From CAIWHR01 sp963713275 (GTDB lineage Bacteria > Pseudomonadota > Gammaproteobacteria > Burkholderiales > Casimicrobiaceae): a stretch of 64,000 nucleotides of DNA. Position numbers and translations under genes: made by a program. Each line of letters starts with the position of its first letter. Within the stretch, counting starts at the first letter, position 1. Under the pieces are notes generated by a model. It ran no database searches. It had not been told where the DNA came from and was given only the letters and a program-made list of their open reading frames with translations. The stretch lies in assembly GCA_963713275.1 (NCBI GenBank), contig CAVQLG010000002.1:16392-80391 (forward strand). The letters are read 5' to 3'. Positions 48,786 through 58,150 of the stretch are shown here, piece after piece.

Positions 48786-48804
48786 GCCACAAGGGGAGTG
48801 CGTC

Positions 48805-48826
48805 AAACAGCTGTTTTCGTTACAAT
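48805..48826 (+). promoter_or_regulatory. birA promoter with overlapping palindrome
   Basis: Perfect 12-bp palindrome AAACAGCTGTTT (48805-48816) is followed by TACAAT (48821-48826), 23 bases upstream of the birA ATG. The palindrome covers the place where a -35 box would stand, so a repressor bound there would block the promoter. It differs from the E. coli bioO operator. Confidence 0.5.
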
Positions 48827-48849
48827 TCCAAGCTTATCCGCAGATTGAA

Positions 48850-49860
48850 ATGTCAGTGCTTACTCCGCTTGGGTTCACATTGCTGCGCGAGCTCGCAGAT
48901 GGCGCCTTTCATTCCGGCGAGGAGCTGGCGGCCAAGGTCGGGCTGACCCGCGCCCGCGTGTCGCAAGTGCTGAAGGAAGCCGAGGTCTCTGGGCTTGCGC
49001 TGGAGCGCATCAAGGGCCGTGGCTATCGTCTGCTGGAGGCTCCGGGTTTCCTCGACGCGGAAGCGATCCGGCGGCGGCTCGCCGAGCTCGGCGCCGCGCG
49101 CCCGGTCGCCCCGCCGATCACGGTCGAGGTCGTCGATCAGATCGAGTCGACTTCGAGCGAGCTCACGCGTCGCTCCCAGCGGCGCGACGTCCACGGGATG
49201 CTGCTTGCGGCCGAATGGCAGACGGAGGGCAGGGGTCGCCGTGGGCGTTCCTGGACGGCGGTCGCCGGGGGCAGCTTGACGTTTTCCCTGGGCTGGCGCT
49301 TCGAGCAGGGTGCGGGATTCCTGGCCGGCCTGTCGCTTGCGGTCGGCGTCGCCGTCGTGCGGGCGCTGGAAGCCGAGGGATTCAGCGGGATCGCGCTCAA
49401 GTGGCCGAACGACCTCGTCCACCGGCACCACAAGCTCGGGGGAATCCTCATCGACCTCAACGGCGACGCGCTGGGACCTTCGGTCGTGGTGGTCGGAATC
49501 GGTGTGAATGTGCGCCTGCCCGCGAACGTGCGGGACGAGATCGCGATGCCGGTGACCGATCTCACCAGCGTTGCGCCCCGCAAGTTGCTCCCGATCGACC
49601 GCAACCGGCTGCTCGCGCGTCTGGTCGACGAGCTGGCGGCCGTCCTGCAGCAGTACGCAAGCGACGGCTTCGCGCCGTTCGCTGCCGAATGGCAGCATCG
49701 GCACGCTTACCAGGGCAAACTCGTACGGCTGCTGCTGCCCGACGGAGCCACGGTGACCGGCAAGGTGGCCGGCGTCGATGCGAGCGGAGCGCTCGTGCTG
49801 GCCGATGGACCGCGCCGAGCGCGGTTTCTTTCGGGCGAGATCTCGCTGCGCCGAGCCTGA
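48850..49860 (+). CDS. birA: Bifunctional biotin-[acetyl-CoA-carboxylase] ligase / repressor BirA
   Basis: 336 residues. N-terminal winged helix (about 1-65; SGEELAAKVGLTRARVSQVL), so this is the DNA-binding class. Central ligase: DQIESTSSEL, the biotinyl-AMP loop GRGRRGRSW (about 119-127), ALKWPNDL and GGILIDLNG, then an SH3-like C-terminal domain (GKLVRLLLPDGATVTGKVAG). Because it keeps the HTH it may regulate biotin genes, perhaps also itself through the palindrome in its promoter. Followed by coaX, a common arrangement in betaproteobacteria. Confidence 0.94.
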   Translation: MSVLTPLGFTLLRELADGAFHSGEELAAKVGLTRARVSQVLKEAEVSGLALERIKGRGYRLLEAPGFLDAEAIRRRLAELGAARPVAPPITVEVVDQIESTSSELTRRSQRRDVHGMLLAAEWQTEGRGRRGRSWTAVAGGSLTFSLGWRFEQGAGFLAGLSLAVGVAVVRALEAEGFSGIALKWPNDLVHRHHKLGGILIDLNGDALGPSVVVVGIGVNVRLPANVRDEIAMPVTDLTSVAPRKLLPIDRNRLLARLVDELAAVLQQYASDGFAPFAAEWQHRHAYQGKLVRLLLPDGATVTGKVAGVDASGALVLADGPRRARFLSGEISLRRA

Positions 49861-49961
49861 ATTCGCGCCTCTCCCTCCGGCTGCTCGCGGGGATCACTTC
49901 ACCGGCGTCCAGCGGTCGAGCGTCCGCATTTGCCGGCGGCCCCTTTCCTTCCTGCCTCCCC

Positions 49962-50711
49962 GTGAGCCTCGTCCTCGCCATCGACGTCGGCAACAGCCGC
50001 ATGAAATGGGCGCTTCACGGCCCGCGGGGGTGGCGTGCGCACGGCGCGGTCGCCAACGCCGACGTCGGCACCCTGGCGTTGCGCGATTGGCACAACCTCC
50101 CGCGGCCCATGCGCGTGGTGGGCGTGAACGTCGCCGGCGAGGCCGTGCGCGTGCGCGTAGAGGCGCAGCTCGCGCGCTGGCGTGTCGTCCCCGAGTGGCT
50201 GCTCGCAACCGCGGCCGCCTGTGGCGTGCAGAATCGCTATGCCAACCCCGCCCAGCTCGGGCCCGACCGCTGGGCATCGTTGTGCGGAGCGCGCCGGCGT
50301 GCGCTTGCCGACGACGTATTGCCGTCGGCATGCGTCGTCGTCAACGCGGGCACCGCGGTCACCGTCGACGCCTTGGATGGCGACGGCGTGTTCCGTGGCG
50401 GCCTCATCCTTCCTGGCGTGCGGCTGATGCTGAAGGCGCTCGCCGAGAACACCGCGTCGCTGAAAGTGACGCCCGGGCAGATGCGGCCGTTTCCGGACAA
50501 CACGGCCGACGCGCTCTACTCAGGGGCGTTGGGTGCGGTGTGCGGCGCGATCGAGGTGATGCGCCGCCGTGTCGATCCTCGCGCCGAGTCGGTGCGCTGC
50601 TATCTGGCGGGGGGCGGCGCCCCGGAGATCTCCCCCCACCTTAACCCTCCCATCGCGCTCGTGGATAATCTGGTCCTGGAAGGCGTGCTCGCGCTGGCAG
50701 GCGTCGTCTGA
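49962..50711 (+). CDS. coaX: Type III pantothenate kinase
   Basis: First step of CoA synthesis. 249 residues from GTG 49962. LAIDVGNSRMKWAL is the phosphate-1 motif with catalytic Asp; LGPDRWASLCGARR (pantothenate site) and VVNAGTAVTVDALDGDGVF follow, and GGLILPGVRLMLKALAENTA closes the core. Length and motifs are typical for the betaproteobacterial birA-coaX pair. Confidence 0.93.
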   Translation: MSLVLAIDVGNSRMKWALHGPRGWRAHGAVANADVGTLALRDWHNLPRPMRVVGVNVAGEAVRVRVEAQLARWRVVPEWLLATAAACGVQNRYANPAQLGPDRWASLCGARRRALADDVLPSACVVVNAGTAVTVDALDGDGVFRGGLILPGVRLMLKALAENTASLKVTPGQMRPFPDNTADALYSGALGAVCGAIEVMRRRVDPRAESVRCYLAGGGAPEISPHLNPPIALVDNLVLEGVLALAGVV

Positions 50712-50827
50712 GGCTTCGGGCGCCGGGCCCCTCGCGAACGGCCGCAACGCGGGTGCATCGCGACGGCAAGACGCTGCAGCTGCACGCCGGCGCGCCCCAA
50801 TAACGAACCGCGATCTCCGACCGATCC

Positions 50828-51478
50828 TTGCGCACGTTGCTCGCCCTGCTGCTGCTCGCCAACCTGACGCTGCTCGCGTACACGCTGCTCGACCGGCGGA
50901 CCGCGGGGGAAGGGGCGCGCCTTGCCGAGCAGGTGCGGCCGGACAAGATCAGGCTTCTGACGCCGCGCGAGGTCGCGGAGCTCGGGCCGGCCAAGGTCGC
51001 GGCATTGCCGGACGTCTGCGTCGAGTGGGGGCCGTTCACCGAAGCCGAGCGCACGCGCGCGCTCGCCGACCTCGAGCCGTTGGGCTTGTCCAAGCTGCTC
51101 ACCCAGCGGCGCAGCGACGCTCCGGCCGCATTCTGGGTCTACCTGCCGCCGCTCGCGAGCAGGGCGGCGGTCGAGGCGCGTGTGGCGGTGCTGCGCGCGG
51201 CCGGCGTCATGGATCCGGTCGTTGTCGACACCGGGCCGCAGCGGTTCGCGATCGCGCTCGGGGTGTTCCGCACCGAGGAGGCCGCCAACGCGCACCTCGC
51301 GGAGCTCACTGCGAAGGGCGTCAACAACGCGCGCGTCGGGCAGCCCCAGCAGCCGATCGCGCTGACGACACTCGTGATCCGCGACCCCCGCGACCCGGTG
51401 ATGAATCGGTTGCGCGAGCTCGCGCCGGCGTATCCCGGCAGACAGGCGAAGGTCGGCGCGTGCGAGAAGCTCGAATGA
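50828..51478 (+). CDS. Membrane-anchored SPOR-like protein
   Basis: 216 residues from TTG 50828. One N-terminal membrane anchor (LLALLLLANLTLLAYTLL), a middle part with VCVEWGPFTEAERTRALADL, and AFWVYLPPLASRAAVEARVA, then FAIALGVFRTEEAANAHLAE, which fits a SPOR/ARM-type peptidoglycan-binding fold. Found downstream of coaX in many betaproteobacteria. Probable periplasmic face protein; precise role unknown. Confidence 0.75.
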   Translation: MRTLLALLLLANLTLLAYTLLDRRTAGEGARLAEQVRPDKIRLLTPREVAELGPAKVAALPDVCVEWGPFTEAERTRALADLEPLGLSKLLTQRRSDAPAAFWVYLPPLASRAAVEARVAVLRAAGVMDPVVVDTGPQRFAIALGVFRTEEAANAHLAELTAKGVNNARVGQPQQPIALTTLVIRDPRDPVMNRLRELAPAYPGRQAKVGACEKLE

Positions 51479-51634
51479 CGCTGCGCGACCGACCGCCGGC
51501 TGCACGGCCGCGATCGATGAAGATGCCGCTCATTGCCGCCCTAGTCCGATGCCGTCAACGCCGAGGTGAGTCGCGTCGAGGCCTGAGCCGGCGTGGAGAT
51601 CGTGGCCGTCGTCGCGCCGCGCGGCAAAGGAAGC

Positions 51635-52021
51635 TCAGGCTTGCTCCCACGGCAGGCCTTCCTTGCGCCAGCCGGAAATCGTGTTCCGATGGTGCTGCTC
51701 GTCCAGCGGCCCCTCGAAGCCTTCGAGCACGTTGAAGACTTCGCCGAATCCGGCCCGCTCAAGCGCCTCCCCGGCGGCGACGGACCGCTGGCCACTGCGG
51801 CAGATCACGACCACCGGCCGGTTCATGCTGGCGATCTTGCGCACCTGGCCGACGAAATGCGGATTGATCTCCCAGTCGGGTCCGTCGTTCCAGGGCACGT
51901 GCAGCGCACCCACCGGGTGGCCGACGAACAGGTACTCCATCTCGCTGCGGCAGTCGATGAGCACCGCGTGCGGATTGGCAACGAGAAAGGCATGCGCTTC
52001 GCGCGGCAGCAGGTGCTTCAT
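51635..52021 (-). CDS. Rhodanese-like domain protein (copy 2 of tandem pair)
   Basis: 128 residues, one rhodanese domain. Catalytic Cys74 in the loop CRSGQRS; AVLIDCRSEMEYLFVGHPVG is the CH2A-like motif. About two thirds identical to its neighbour (both end in GLPWEQ). Probably sulfurtransferase; substrate unknown. Confidence 0.88.
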   Translation of the reverse strand: MKHLLPREAHAFLVANPHAVLIDCRSEMEYLFVGHPVGALHVPWNDGPDWEINPHFVGQVRKIASMNRPVVVICRSGQRSVAAGEALERAGFGEVFNVLEGFEGPLDEQHHRNTISGWRKEGLPWEQA

Positions 52022-52078
52022 GGGGCGGAATCTAGCACAACTCGCGGGCCCGACTGCGGTCCCGTCGCGACGCGGCCC

Positions 52079-52465
52079 TCAGGTCTGTTCCCACGGCAGC
52101 CCATCGTGGCGCCACCCCGCGATCCTGCCGCGCTGATGGTTGCCGTCGAGCGGTCCTTCGAACCCGTCGAGCACGTTGTAGACCTCGGAGAAGCCCGCCT
52201 GTTCCAGCGCCTGCCCGGCTGCGATCGATCGCTGGCCGCTGCGGCAGATCAGCACCACCGGCCGGTCGACGCTGCAGAGGCTTCTCACCTCGCCGGCGAA
52301 ACGCGGGTTCACGTCCCAGTCGGGGACGTCGTTCCACGCCACGTGCTGCGCGCCCACGGGGTGGCCGACGAACCGGTACTCGGCGCGACTGCGGCAATCG
52401 ATCAGCACGGCTTCCGGGCGCTGCCCGAGCAGGGTGAACGCTTCGATCGGTCTCAGGTGTTTCAT
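52079..52465 (-). CDS. Rhodanese-like domain protein (copy 1 of tandem pair)
   Basis: 128 residues. Catalytic Cys74 in VVLICRSGQRS; AVLIDCRSRAEYRFVGHPVG precedes it. ATG 52465 has AGGAGAAG upstream; an earlier in-frame start at 52504 lacks a site. Paralogue of the gene at 51635-52021, separated by 57 bases, so a recent tandem duplication is likely. Confidence 0.88.
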   Translation of the reverse strand: MKHLRPIEAFTLLGQRPEAVLIDCRSRAEYRFVGHPVGAQHVAWNDVPDWDVNPRFAGEVRSLCSVDRPVVLICRSGQRSIAAGQALEQAGFSEVYNVLDGFEGPLDGNHQRGRIAGWRHDGLPWEQT

Positions 52466-52562
52466 CGCTGCTTCTCCTACGCGCCAGATTGCGCCAGTCC
52501 GCAAGGCGCCGCGCGGTCAGGATCTCGTCGACCGGACGAACTGCCGCCGCGTTGCTCATGTC

Positions 52563-52615
52563 CTTTGCCTGCTTGTGCCTGCGTGGCCTGTTTGGCCGCT
52601 TTGCCTGCTTGTGCC
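52563..52615. repeat. Short direct repeat, spacing 36
   Basis: CTTTGCCTGCTTGTGCC occurs at 52563-52579 and 52599-52615, with a related GGCCTGTTTGGCCGC between. Two copies only, between the rhodanese genes and puuD. Confidence 0.6.
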
Positions 52616-52638
52616 GGGTGTACGGCGGCCCACGCGTG

Positions 52639-53847
52639 TCACCGGGCGCTCGCGCCGGCGTCGTACCAGCGCCTGATGACCGCGCGCTCCTCGTCGGTCA
52701 TCTGCGTCGCGTTGTTGAGCGGCATCGCTTTCAGGACCGCCGCCTGCTGGTAGACGCTCTGCGCGTGCTGCCGCAGGAGCTCCGGCGTGTGCAGGGCCAC
52801 GTTCTTCTGCTGCAGCTGCGCGTTGTGGCAGGGCACGCAGCGCTGCGCCACCACCGCTTCGACCGCGCCGAAGGTTGCGGGCGCGGCCGGCGCCGGGGCG
52901 GCCGGCGCGGCCGCCGGCGCGAGCCACGCGGCGAGCGCCAGCAGCACGACGACGCCCGCGCCCGCGTACTCCCAGGGCACGCGCCTGGCCTCGACCAGCG
53001 CCCTGTGGCGGGCGACGAAGCTGTGCCGGATCAGCGCGCCCGCGAGCATCAGCAGCGTGAGCACGAGCCAGTTGTGCGGCGCCTGGACGAGCCAGCCGTA
53101 GTGGTTCGAGAGCATCGCGATCAGCACCGGCAGCGTGAAGTACGTGTTGTGGACGCTGCGCTGCTTGGCGCGCTGGCCGTGGATCGGCTCGACCGGCTGG
53201 CCGGCCCGCATCTGTTCGACCACCTTGCGCTGCCCCGGGATGATCCAGAAGAAGACGTTGGCGCTCATCGCGGTCGCCATCATCGCGCCGACCAGCACGA
53301 ACGCGGCACGGCCGGCGAAGAGCTGGCAGGCGAGCCAGGACACGGCGACGACGAAACCCAGGACCAGCACGCCCACCCGCGCGTCGCCGCCGACCTTGCC
53401 ACCGGTCTCGCCGGCGAAGCGGCAGATCCGGTCGTAGACGACCCAGAACACGGCCAGGAAGGCGAGCGCCGCGGCGCTCGCGGCGGCCGGCGACCAGTCG
53501 TAAACGCTGCGGTCGATGAGGAAGCTCTTCGCATTCACGAGATAGAGCACCGTGAACAGCGCGAACCCAGTCAGGAAGGTCGAGTAGCTCTCCCAGTAGA
53601 ACCAGTGCAGGTGCGGCGGCAGCGACTTCGGCGCAACCGTGTACTTCTGCGGGTGGTAGAAGCCGCCGCCGTGCACCGCCCACAGCTCGCCGTCGACGCC
53701 CTTGGCGAGGAGCTCGGGATCCTCGGGACGCATGAGGCTGTTGTCGAGGAAGACGAAGTAGAAGGACGAGCCGATCCAGGCAATCGCGACGATGACGTGG
53801 GCGAAGCGCAGCAGCAGATTGGCCCAGTCGAGAAGGTAGGTCTCCAT
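52639..53847 (-). CDS. puuD: Urate hydroxylase PuuD with C-terminal cytochrome c domain
   Basis: Membrane urate oxidase that makes 5-hydroxyisourate and passes electrons to its own heme. 402 residues: about eight helices (about 10-300) with WANLLLRFAHVIVAIAWIGS, HLHWFYWESYSTFLTGFALF and NVFFWIIPGQR, a short linker rich in Ala/Pro, then a cytochrome c domain with CVPCH near 337-341 and PLNNATQMTDEERAVI as the distal part (Met likely the sixth ligand). Divergent from puuE; starts the purine-degradation cluster. Confidence 0.92.
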   Translation of the reverse strand: METYLLDWANLLLRFAHVIVAIAWIGSSFYFVFLDNSLMRPEDPELLAKGVDGELWAVHGGGFYHPQKYTVAPKSLPPHLHWFYWESYSTFLTGFALFTVLYLVNAKSFLIDRSVYDWSPAAASAAALAFLAVFWVVYDRICRFAGETGGKVGGDARVGVLVLGFVVAVSWLACQLFAGRAAFVLVGAMMATAMSANVFFWIIPGQRKVVEQMRAGQPVEPIHGQRAKQRSVHNTYFTLPVLIAMLSNHYGWLVQAPHNWLVLTLLMLAGALIRHSFVARHRALVEARRVPWEYAGAGVVVLLALAAWLAPAAAPAAPAPAAPATFGAVEAVVAQRCVPCHNAQLQQKNVALHTPELLRQHAQSVYQQAAVLKAMPLNNATQMTDEERAVIRRWYDAGASAR

Positions 53848-54061
53848 CGTTGCCCGCCAGTCGCGATGCCGCGGCGGCGTGATCGATCCGGGCGTGCGCC
53901 GGCGCGGGGCCTACTGTATACAGCCCTGTCCACCGACGCAATGCCGCTGCCGCGCGCGTGGGCCGCGCCGACGGCGACTTGCCAGGCGCGCGATGGCTTG
54001 TGCGTGCTGACTGATCGTATAGACTTTTGGCAAGGGGCTTCCCAGGATCGCCGCCGCCACG

Positions 54062-55051
54062 ATGCCGATGCCAAACCGCCGCGCCGAGCCGAAGCCCGCC
54101 GTCCCGCCCCTCGACCGCTACCCTCGCGACCTCAAGGGCCACGGCCGCCATCCGCCGCACCCCGCCTGGCCCGGCAACGCCCGCGTGGCGCTGCAGTTCG
54201 TGCTGAACTACGAGGAAGGTGGCGAGAGCTCGGCGCTCCACGGCGACGCGGGCAGCGAGCAGTTTCTCTCCGAGATGTTCAACCCGCCGGCGTATCCCGC
54301 GCGGCACTTGAGCATGGAGGGCATCTACGAGTACGGCGCGCGCGTCGGCGTCTGGCGGCTGCTCAGGGAGTTCGAGCGCCGCGGGCTGCCGCTCACCGTG
54401 TTCGGCGTCGGCATGGCGCTCGCGCGCTGCCCCGAGGTCGCCTCCGCGCTGGTCGAGCTCGGCCACGAGGTCGCCTGCCACGGCTGGCGCTGGATCAGCT
54501 ACCAGAACGTCGACGAGGCGACCGAGTACCAGCACCTGCAGCTCGGCGTCGCGGCGATTGAAGCGGCGACCGGCACGCGCCCGCTGGGCTGGTACACCGG
54601 CCGCGACAGCCCGAACACCCGCCGGCTGGTGGCCGACTTCGGCGGCTTCGAGTACGACAGCGACTACTACGGCGACGATCTCCCGTTCTGGCTGCGGGTG
54701 AGGAAGTCCGACGGGGCGCTCGCGCCGCACCTCGTCGTGCCCTACACGCTCGACGCCAACGACATGCGCTTCGCATTGCCACAGGGCTTCAGTGACGGCG
54801 ACGAGTTCTTCCGCTACCTGCGCGACAGCTTCGACGTGCTCTACGCCGAAGGGGAGGAGCGGCCCGCGATGCTCTCGGTCGGGATGCACTGCCGGCTGCT
54901 CGGCCGGCCCGGCCGGATGCGCGGGCTGCAGCGCTTCCTCGACCACGTCGAGCGCCACGACCGCGTCTGGGTGACGCGGCGACTCGACATCGCGCGGCAC
55001 TGGCGGCGGACCCATCCGTTCGATCCCGCCACCGCCTTTCTCTGGGAGTGA
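54062..55051 (+). CDS. puuE: Allantoinase PuuE (polysaccharide-deacetylase type)
   Basis: Hydrolyses allantoin to allantoate. 329 residues. YPRDLKGHGRHPPHPAWPGN, the metal-site-type VLNYEEGGE, EVACHGWRWISYQNV and GWYTGRDSPNTRRLV are the PuuE family markers. Deacetylase-fold PuuE replaces the amidohydrolase AllB in many proteobacteria. The next gene begins 7 bases later. Confidence 0.94.
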   Translation: MPMPNRRAEPKPAVPPLDRYPRDLKGHGRHPPHPAWPGNARVALQFVLNYEEGGESSALHGDAGSEQFLSEMFNPPAYPARHLSMEGIYEYGARVGVWRLLREFERRGLPLTVFGVGMALARCPEVASALVELGHEVACHGWRWISYQNVDEATEYQHLQLGVAAIEAATGTRPLGWYTGRDSPNTRRLVADFGGFEYDSDYYGDDLPFWLRVRKSDGALAPHLVVPYTLDANDMRFALPQGFSDGDEFFRYLRDSFDVLYAEGEERPAMLSVGMHCRLLGRPGRMRGLQRFLDHVERHDRVWVTRRLDIARHWRRTHPFDPATAFLWE

Positions 55052-55057
55052 ACCCGC

Positions 55058-56828
55058 GTGCCGCTGCGTCTCGCCGAGATCAACGCCGCGAGCGACGACG
55101 CCTTCGTCGCCCGGCTCGAGGGCGCCTACGAGCACTCGCCGTGGATCGCCCGCGAGGCGCTTGCGCGCCGGCCCTTCGCTACGCTCGCGGCGCTCAAACG
55201 CGCGCTGGTCGAAGTCGTCCGCGGCGCGGGGCGCGAGCGCCAGCTGGGGCTGATCCGGGCGCATCCCGAGCTCGCCGGCAAGGCGATGGTGGCCAAGGCG
55301 CTGACCGCCGAGTCGACCGGCGAGCAGGGCCGCGCGGGCCTCACCGACTGCACGCCGGCGGAGTTCGCGCACATCCAGGCGCTCAACGCCGCCTACAACG
55401 CGCGGTTCGGGTGGCCGTTCGTCCTGGCGGTGCGCGGGCCCCGGGGCACGGGCCTCACCCGGCAGGAGATCATCGCGAGCTTCGAGCGGCGCCTCGCGGG
55501 ACACCCCGACGTCGAGTTCGCCGAAGCCTTGCGCAACATCCACCGCATCGCCGAGATCCGGCTCGCCGACAAGTTCTGCGAGACCCCGGCGCTGGGCGAG
55601 GCGGTGTGGGACTGGGCCGCGGAGCTCGCGGCGGACAGCGATCCCGGCTACCGCGAGAGGGGCGAGCTCACCGTCGCCTACCTCACGCAGGCACACCGCG
55701 CCTGCGCGCGTCGGATCCTGGGGTGGATGCAGGCGGCGGGCTTCGACGAGACCCGCATCGACGCGGTCGGCAACGTCGTCGGCGTCTACCACGGCGCGGA
55801 TCCTGGGGCGCCACGGCTGCTCACCGGCAGCCACTACGACACCGTGCGCAACGGCGGCCGCTACGACGGCCGGCTCGGCATCCTGGTGCCGATCGCCTGC
55901 GTGCGCGATCTCGCCCGCGCGAGCCGGCGCTTGGCGCATGGGATCGAGGTCGTCGCGTTCGCCGAGGAGGAGGGCCAGCGCTACCAGGCAACCTTCCTCG
56001 GGTCCGGCGCACTCGTCGGGCGATTCGACCCCGCGTGGCTCGACCAGGTCGACGCGCAGGGCGTGGCGATGCGCGAAGCGATGCGCAAGGCCGGCCTGCC
56101 GGCGACGATGGAGGCGATCCTGCGGGAGCGGCGCGACCCGGCGCGCTACCTCGGCTTCGTCGAGGTGCACATCGAGCAGGGCCCGGTGCTCGACGAGCTC
56201 GATCTCCCGCTCGGCGTGGTCACGTCGATCAACGGCGGCGTGCGCTGCGTCGGCGAGGTGATCGGGCAGGCGAGCCACGCCGGCACGACGCCGATGGACC
56301 GCCGGCGCGACGCTGCGCTCGCGGTCGCCGAGCTGGCGCTCTTCGTCGAGCGGCGGGCGGCGGCCGTTCCCGACGTCGTCGGCACCGTCGGCATGCTCGA
56401 AGTGCCCGCCGGGTCGATCAACGTCGTGCCCGGCCGGTGCCGCTTCAGCCTCGACCTGCGAGCGACGACTGACGCTGCGCGCGACGCGCTGGTCAGCCGA
56501 CGTGGTGGCCGAGCTTGCGGCGATCTCGGCGCGCCGGGGGACGCGCCACACCCTCGAGGAAACCATGCGCGTCGCCGCTGCCCCCAGCGCGCCCGCGTGG
56601 CAGCGGCGATGGGAAGCCGCCGTCGCGGCGCTCGGGCTGCCGGTGCGCCGGATGGGAAGCGGCGCCGGACACGACGCGATGAAGCTGCACGAGATCATGC
56701 CGCAGGCGATGCTGTTCGTCCGCGGCGGCAACGCCGGCATCAGCCACAATCCCCTGGAAACCGTCACCGCCCACGACGCCGACCTCGCGGCCCGGGCGTT
56801 CTCCCACCTCATCGAGAACCTGGCATGA
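55058..56828 (+). CDS. Fused OHCU decarboxylase (UraD) and allantoate amidohydrolase-type M20 enzyme (one frameshift)
   Basis: About 590 residues when joined. Residues 1-165: UraD, with YEHSPWI at 24-30 and HPELAGKA at 69-76 (His69 catalytic). Residues about 190-590: Zn-dependent M20 amidohydrolase of the AllC/N-carbamoyl-amino-acid hydrolase group, with GSHYDTVRNGGRYDGRLGIL, FAEEEGQRY, EVHIEQGPVLDE and GAGHDAM. At 56495 an extra A (GTCAGCCGAC) shifts the frame by one; removal gives DALVADVVAELAAI. GTG 55058 is the start. A single chain would give two steps: OHCU to allantoin and allantoate to ureidoglycine (or ureidoglycolate). 5-hydroxyisourate hydrolase is not in the window. Confidence 0.9.
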
Positions 56829-58055
56829 GCGCGCGCGACGAGGCCCTCGACCGCTGGATCGACGCGCACTTCGATGACGAGGTCCGGTTCCTGCAGGCGC
56901 TGGTGCGCGTGCCGACCGACACCCCACCCGGCAACAACGCGCCGCACGCCGAGCGCACCGCCGAGCTGCTCGCGGCGATGGGGCTCGCCGCCGAGCGCCA
57001 CCCGGTGCCCGCCGCCGAGGTCGCCGCCCACGGCCTCGCGTCGATCACCAACCTGGTCGTGCGCCGGCGTTACGGCGACGGCGCGCCCGTGATCGCCCTC
57101 AACGCGCACGGCGACGTCGTGCCTCCCGGGGAGGGCTGGACGCACGACCCCTACGGCGCGAAGATCGTCGACGGCCGGCTCTACGGCCGGGCCGCGGCGG
57201 TGAGCAAGAGCGACTTCGCGAGCTTCACCTTTGCGCTGCGGGCACTCGAGGCGGTCGCAAGGCCAGCCCGCGGCGCCGTCGAGCTCCACTTCACCTACGA
57301 CGAGGAGTTCGGCGGCGAGCTCGGCCCCGGCTGGCTGCTGCGGCAGGGGCTCACGCGGCCCGACCTCGTGATCGCCGCCGGCTTCAGCTACGAGGTCGTC
57401 ACCGCGCACAACGGCTGCCTGCAGCTGGAGGTCACGCTGCACGGTGTGGCCTCGCACGCGGCGTTCCCGGACACCGGCGTCGACGCGCTGCAGGCGGCGA
57501 ACCGGCTGCTGACCGCGCTGTACGCGCACAACGACGTGTTGCGCCAGCGCCATTCGCAGGTGCCGGGCATCACGCACCCGTACCTCAACGTCGGCCGCAT
57601 CGAGGGCGGCAGCAATACCAACGTCGTGCCCGGCAGGGTCACGCTGAAGCTCGACCGGCGATTGATCCCCGAGGAGGACGCCGCGGCGGTCGAGTCCGAA
57701 CTCACGACGCTGATCGAGGATAGCGGTGGCGCGCTCGCCCGGCGTGCGCCTCGAGATCCGGCGCCTGCTGCTGGCGCTGCCGCTGCAGCCCGTGCCCGGC
57801 AACGCCTCGCTGGTCGACGCGATCCAGCGGCACGCGAAGGCGGTCTTTGGCGAAGCGATTCCCGAAAAGGGCACGCCGCTCTACACCGACGCGCGGCTGT
57901 ACGGCGCCGCCGGGGTGCCGGCGGTGATCTACGGCGCGGGCCCGCGCACGGTGCTGGAGTCCAACGCCAAGCGGGCCGACGAGAACCTGCTGCTCGACGA
58001 CCTCTTGCGCGCGACCAAGGTGATTGCGCGCACGCTCGCCGATCTCCTGCGCTGA
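56825..58055 (+). CDS. M20-family metallohydrolase (ArgE/DapE/CPG2-like) (one frameshift)
   Basis: About 409 residues when joined. FLQALVRVPTDTPPGNNAPH, ALNAHGDVVPPGEGWTHDPYG (first Zn ligand His with Asp), LHFTYDEEFGGELGPGWLL (catalytic Glu, second Zn Glu) and GVASHAAFPDTGVDALQAAN (dimerisation domain). At about 57725 one extra G (GATAGCGGTGGCGCG) shifts the frame; the C-terminus then reads VARSPGVRLEIRRLLLALPL and GVPAVIYGAG. It is translationally coupled to the preceding gene (ATGA at 56825-56828), so it likely acts in the same purine pathway, perhaps on ureido compounds, but its substrate is unknown. Confidence 0.85.
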
Positions 58056-58100
58056 AGCTCGTGGTGCCGGCGCCGGCGGCCGGCCGGGCCCCGGGCTGCT

Positions 58101-58132
58101 AGAATCCAAGACCGTCCCCTTGTCCGGGGACT
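58101..58132 (+). promoter_or_regulatory. metH leader: -10 box and hairpin
   Basis: TAGAAT at 58101-58106, then a hairpin GTCCCC / GGGGAC (58115-58132) in the short leader before ATG 58151. No SAM, SAH or cobalamin riboswitch motif was found there. Confidence 0.4.
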
Positions 58133-58150
58133 CTGGTAGCCGACCCCGCC

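Noticed and set aside
52563..52615. CRISPR array
   Set aside because: Only two short copies with a related spacer and no cas genes.
52556..57874. A very long minus-strand open frame (about 1,770 codons) opposite the purine cluster
   Set aside because: It is a shadow of GC-rich codon use; most of it lacks family features, and the real genes on the plus strand (puuE, uraD-allC, M20) are well supported. Only scattered puuD peptides appear in neighbouring frames.
58056..58150. SAM, SAH or cobalamin riboswitch before metH
   Set aside because: The leader is only about 40 bases after the -10 box and shows just one simple hairpin, without the conserved cores of these riboswitches.
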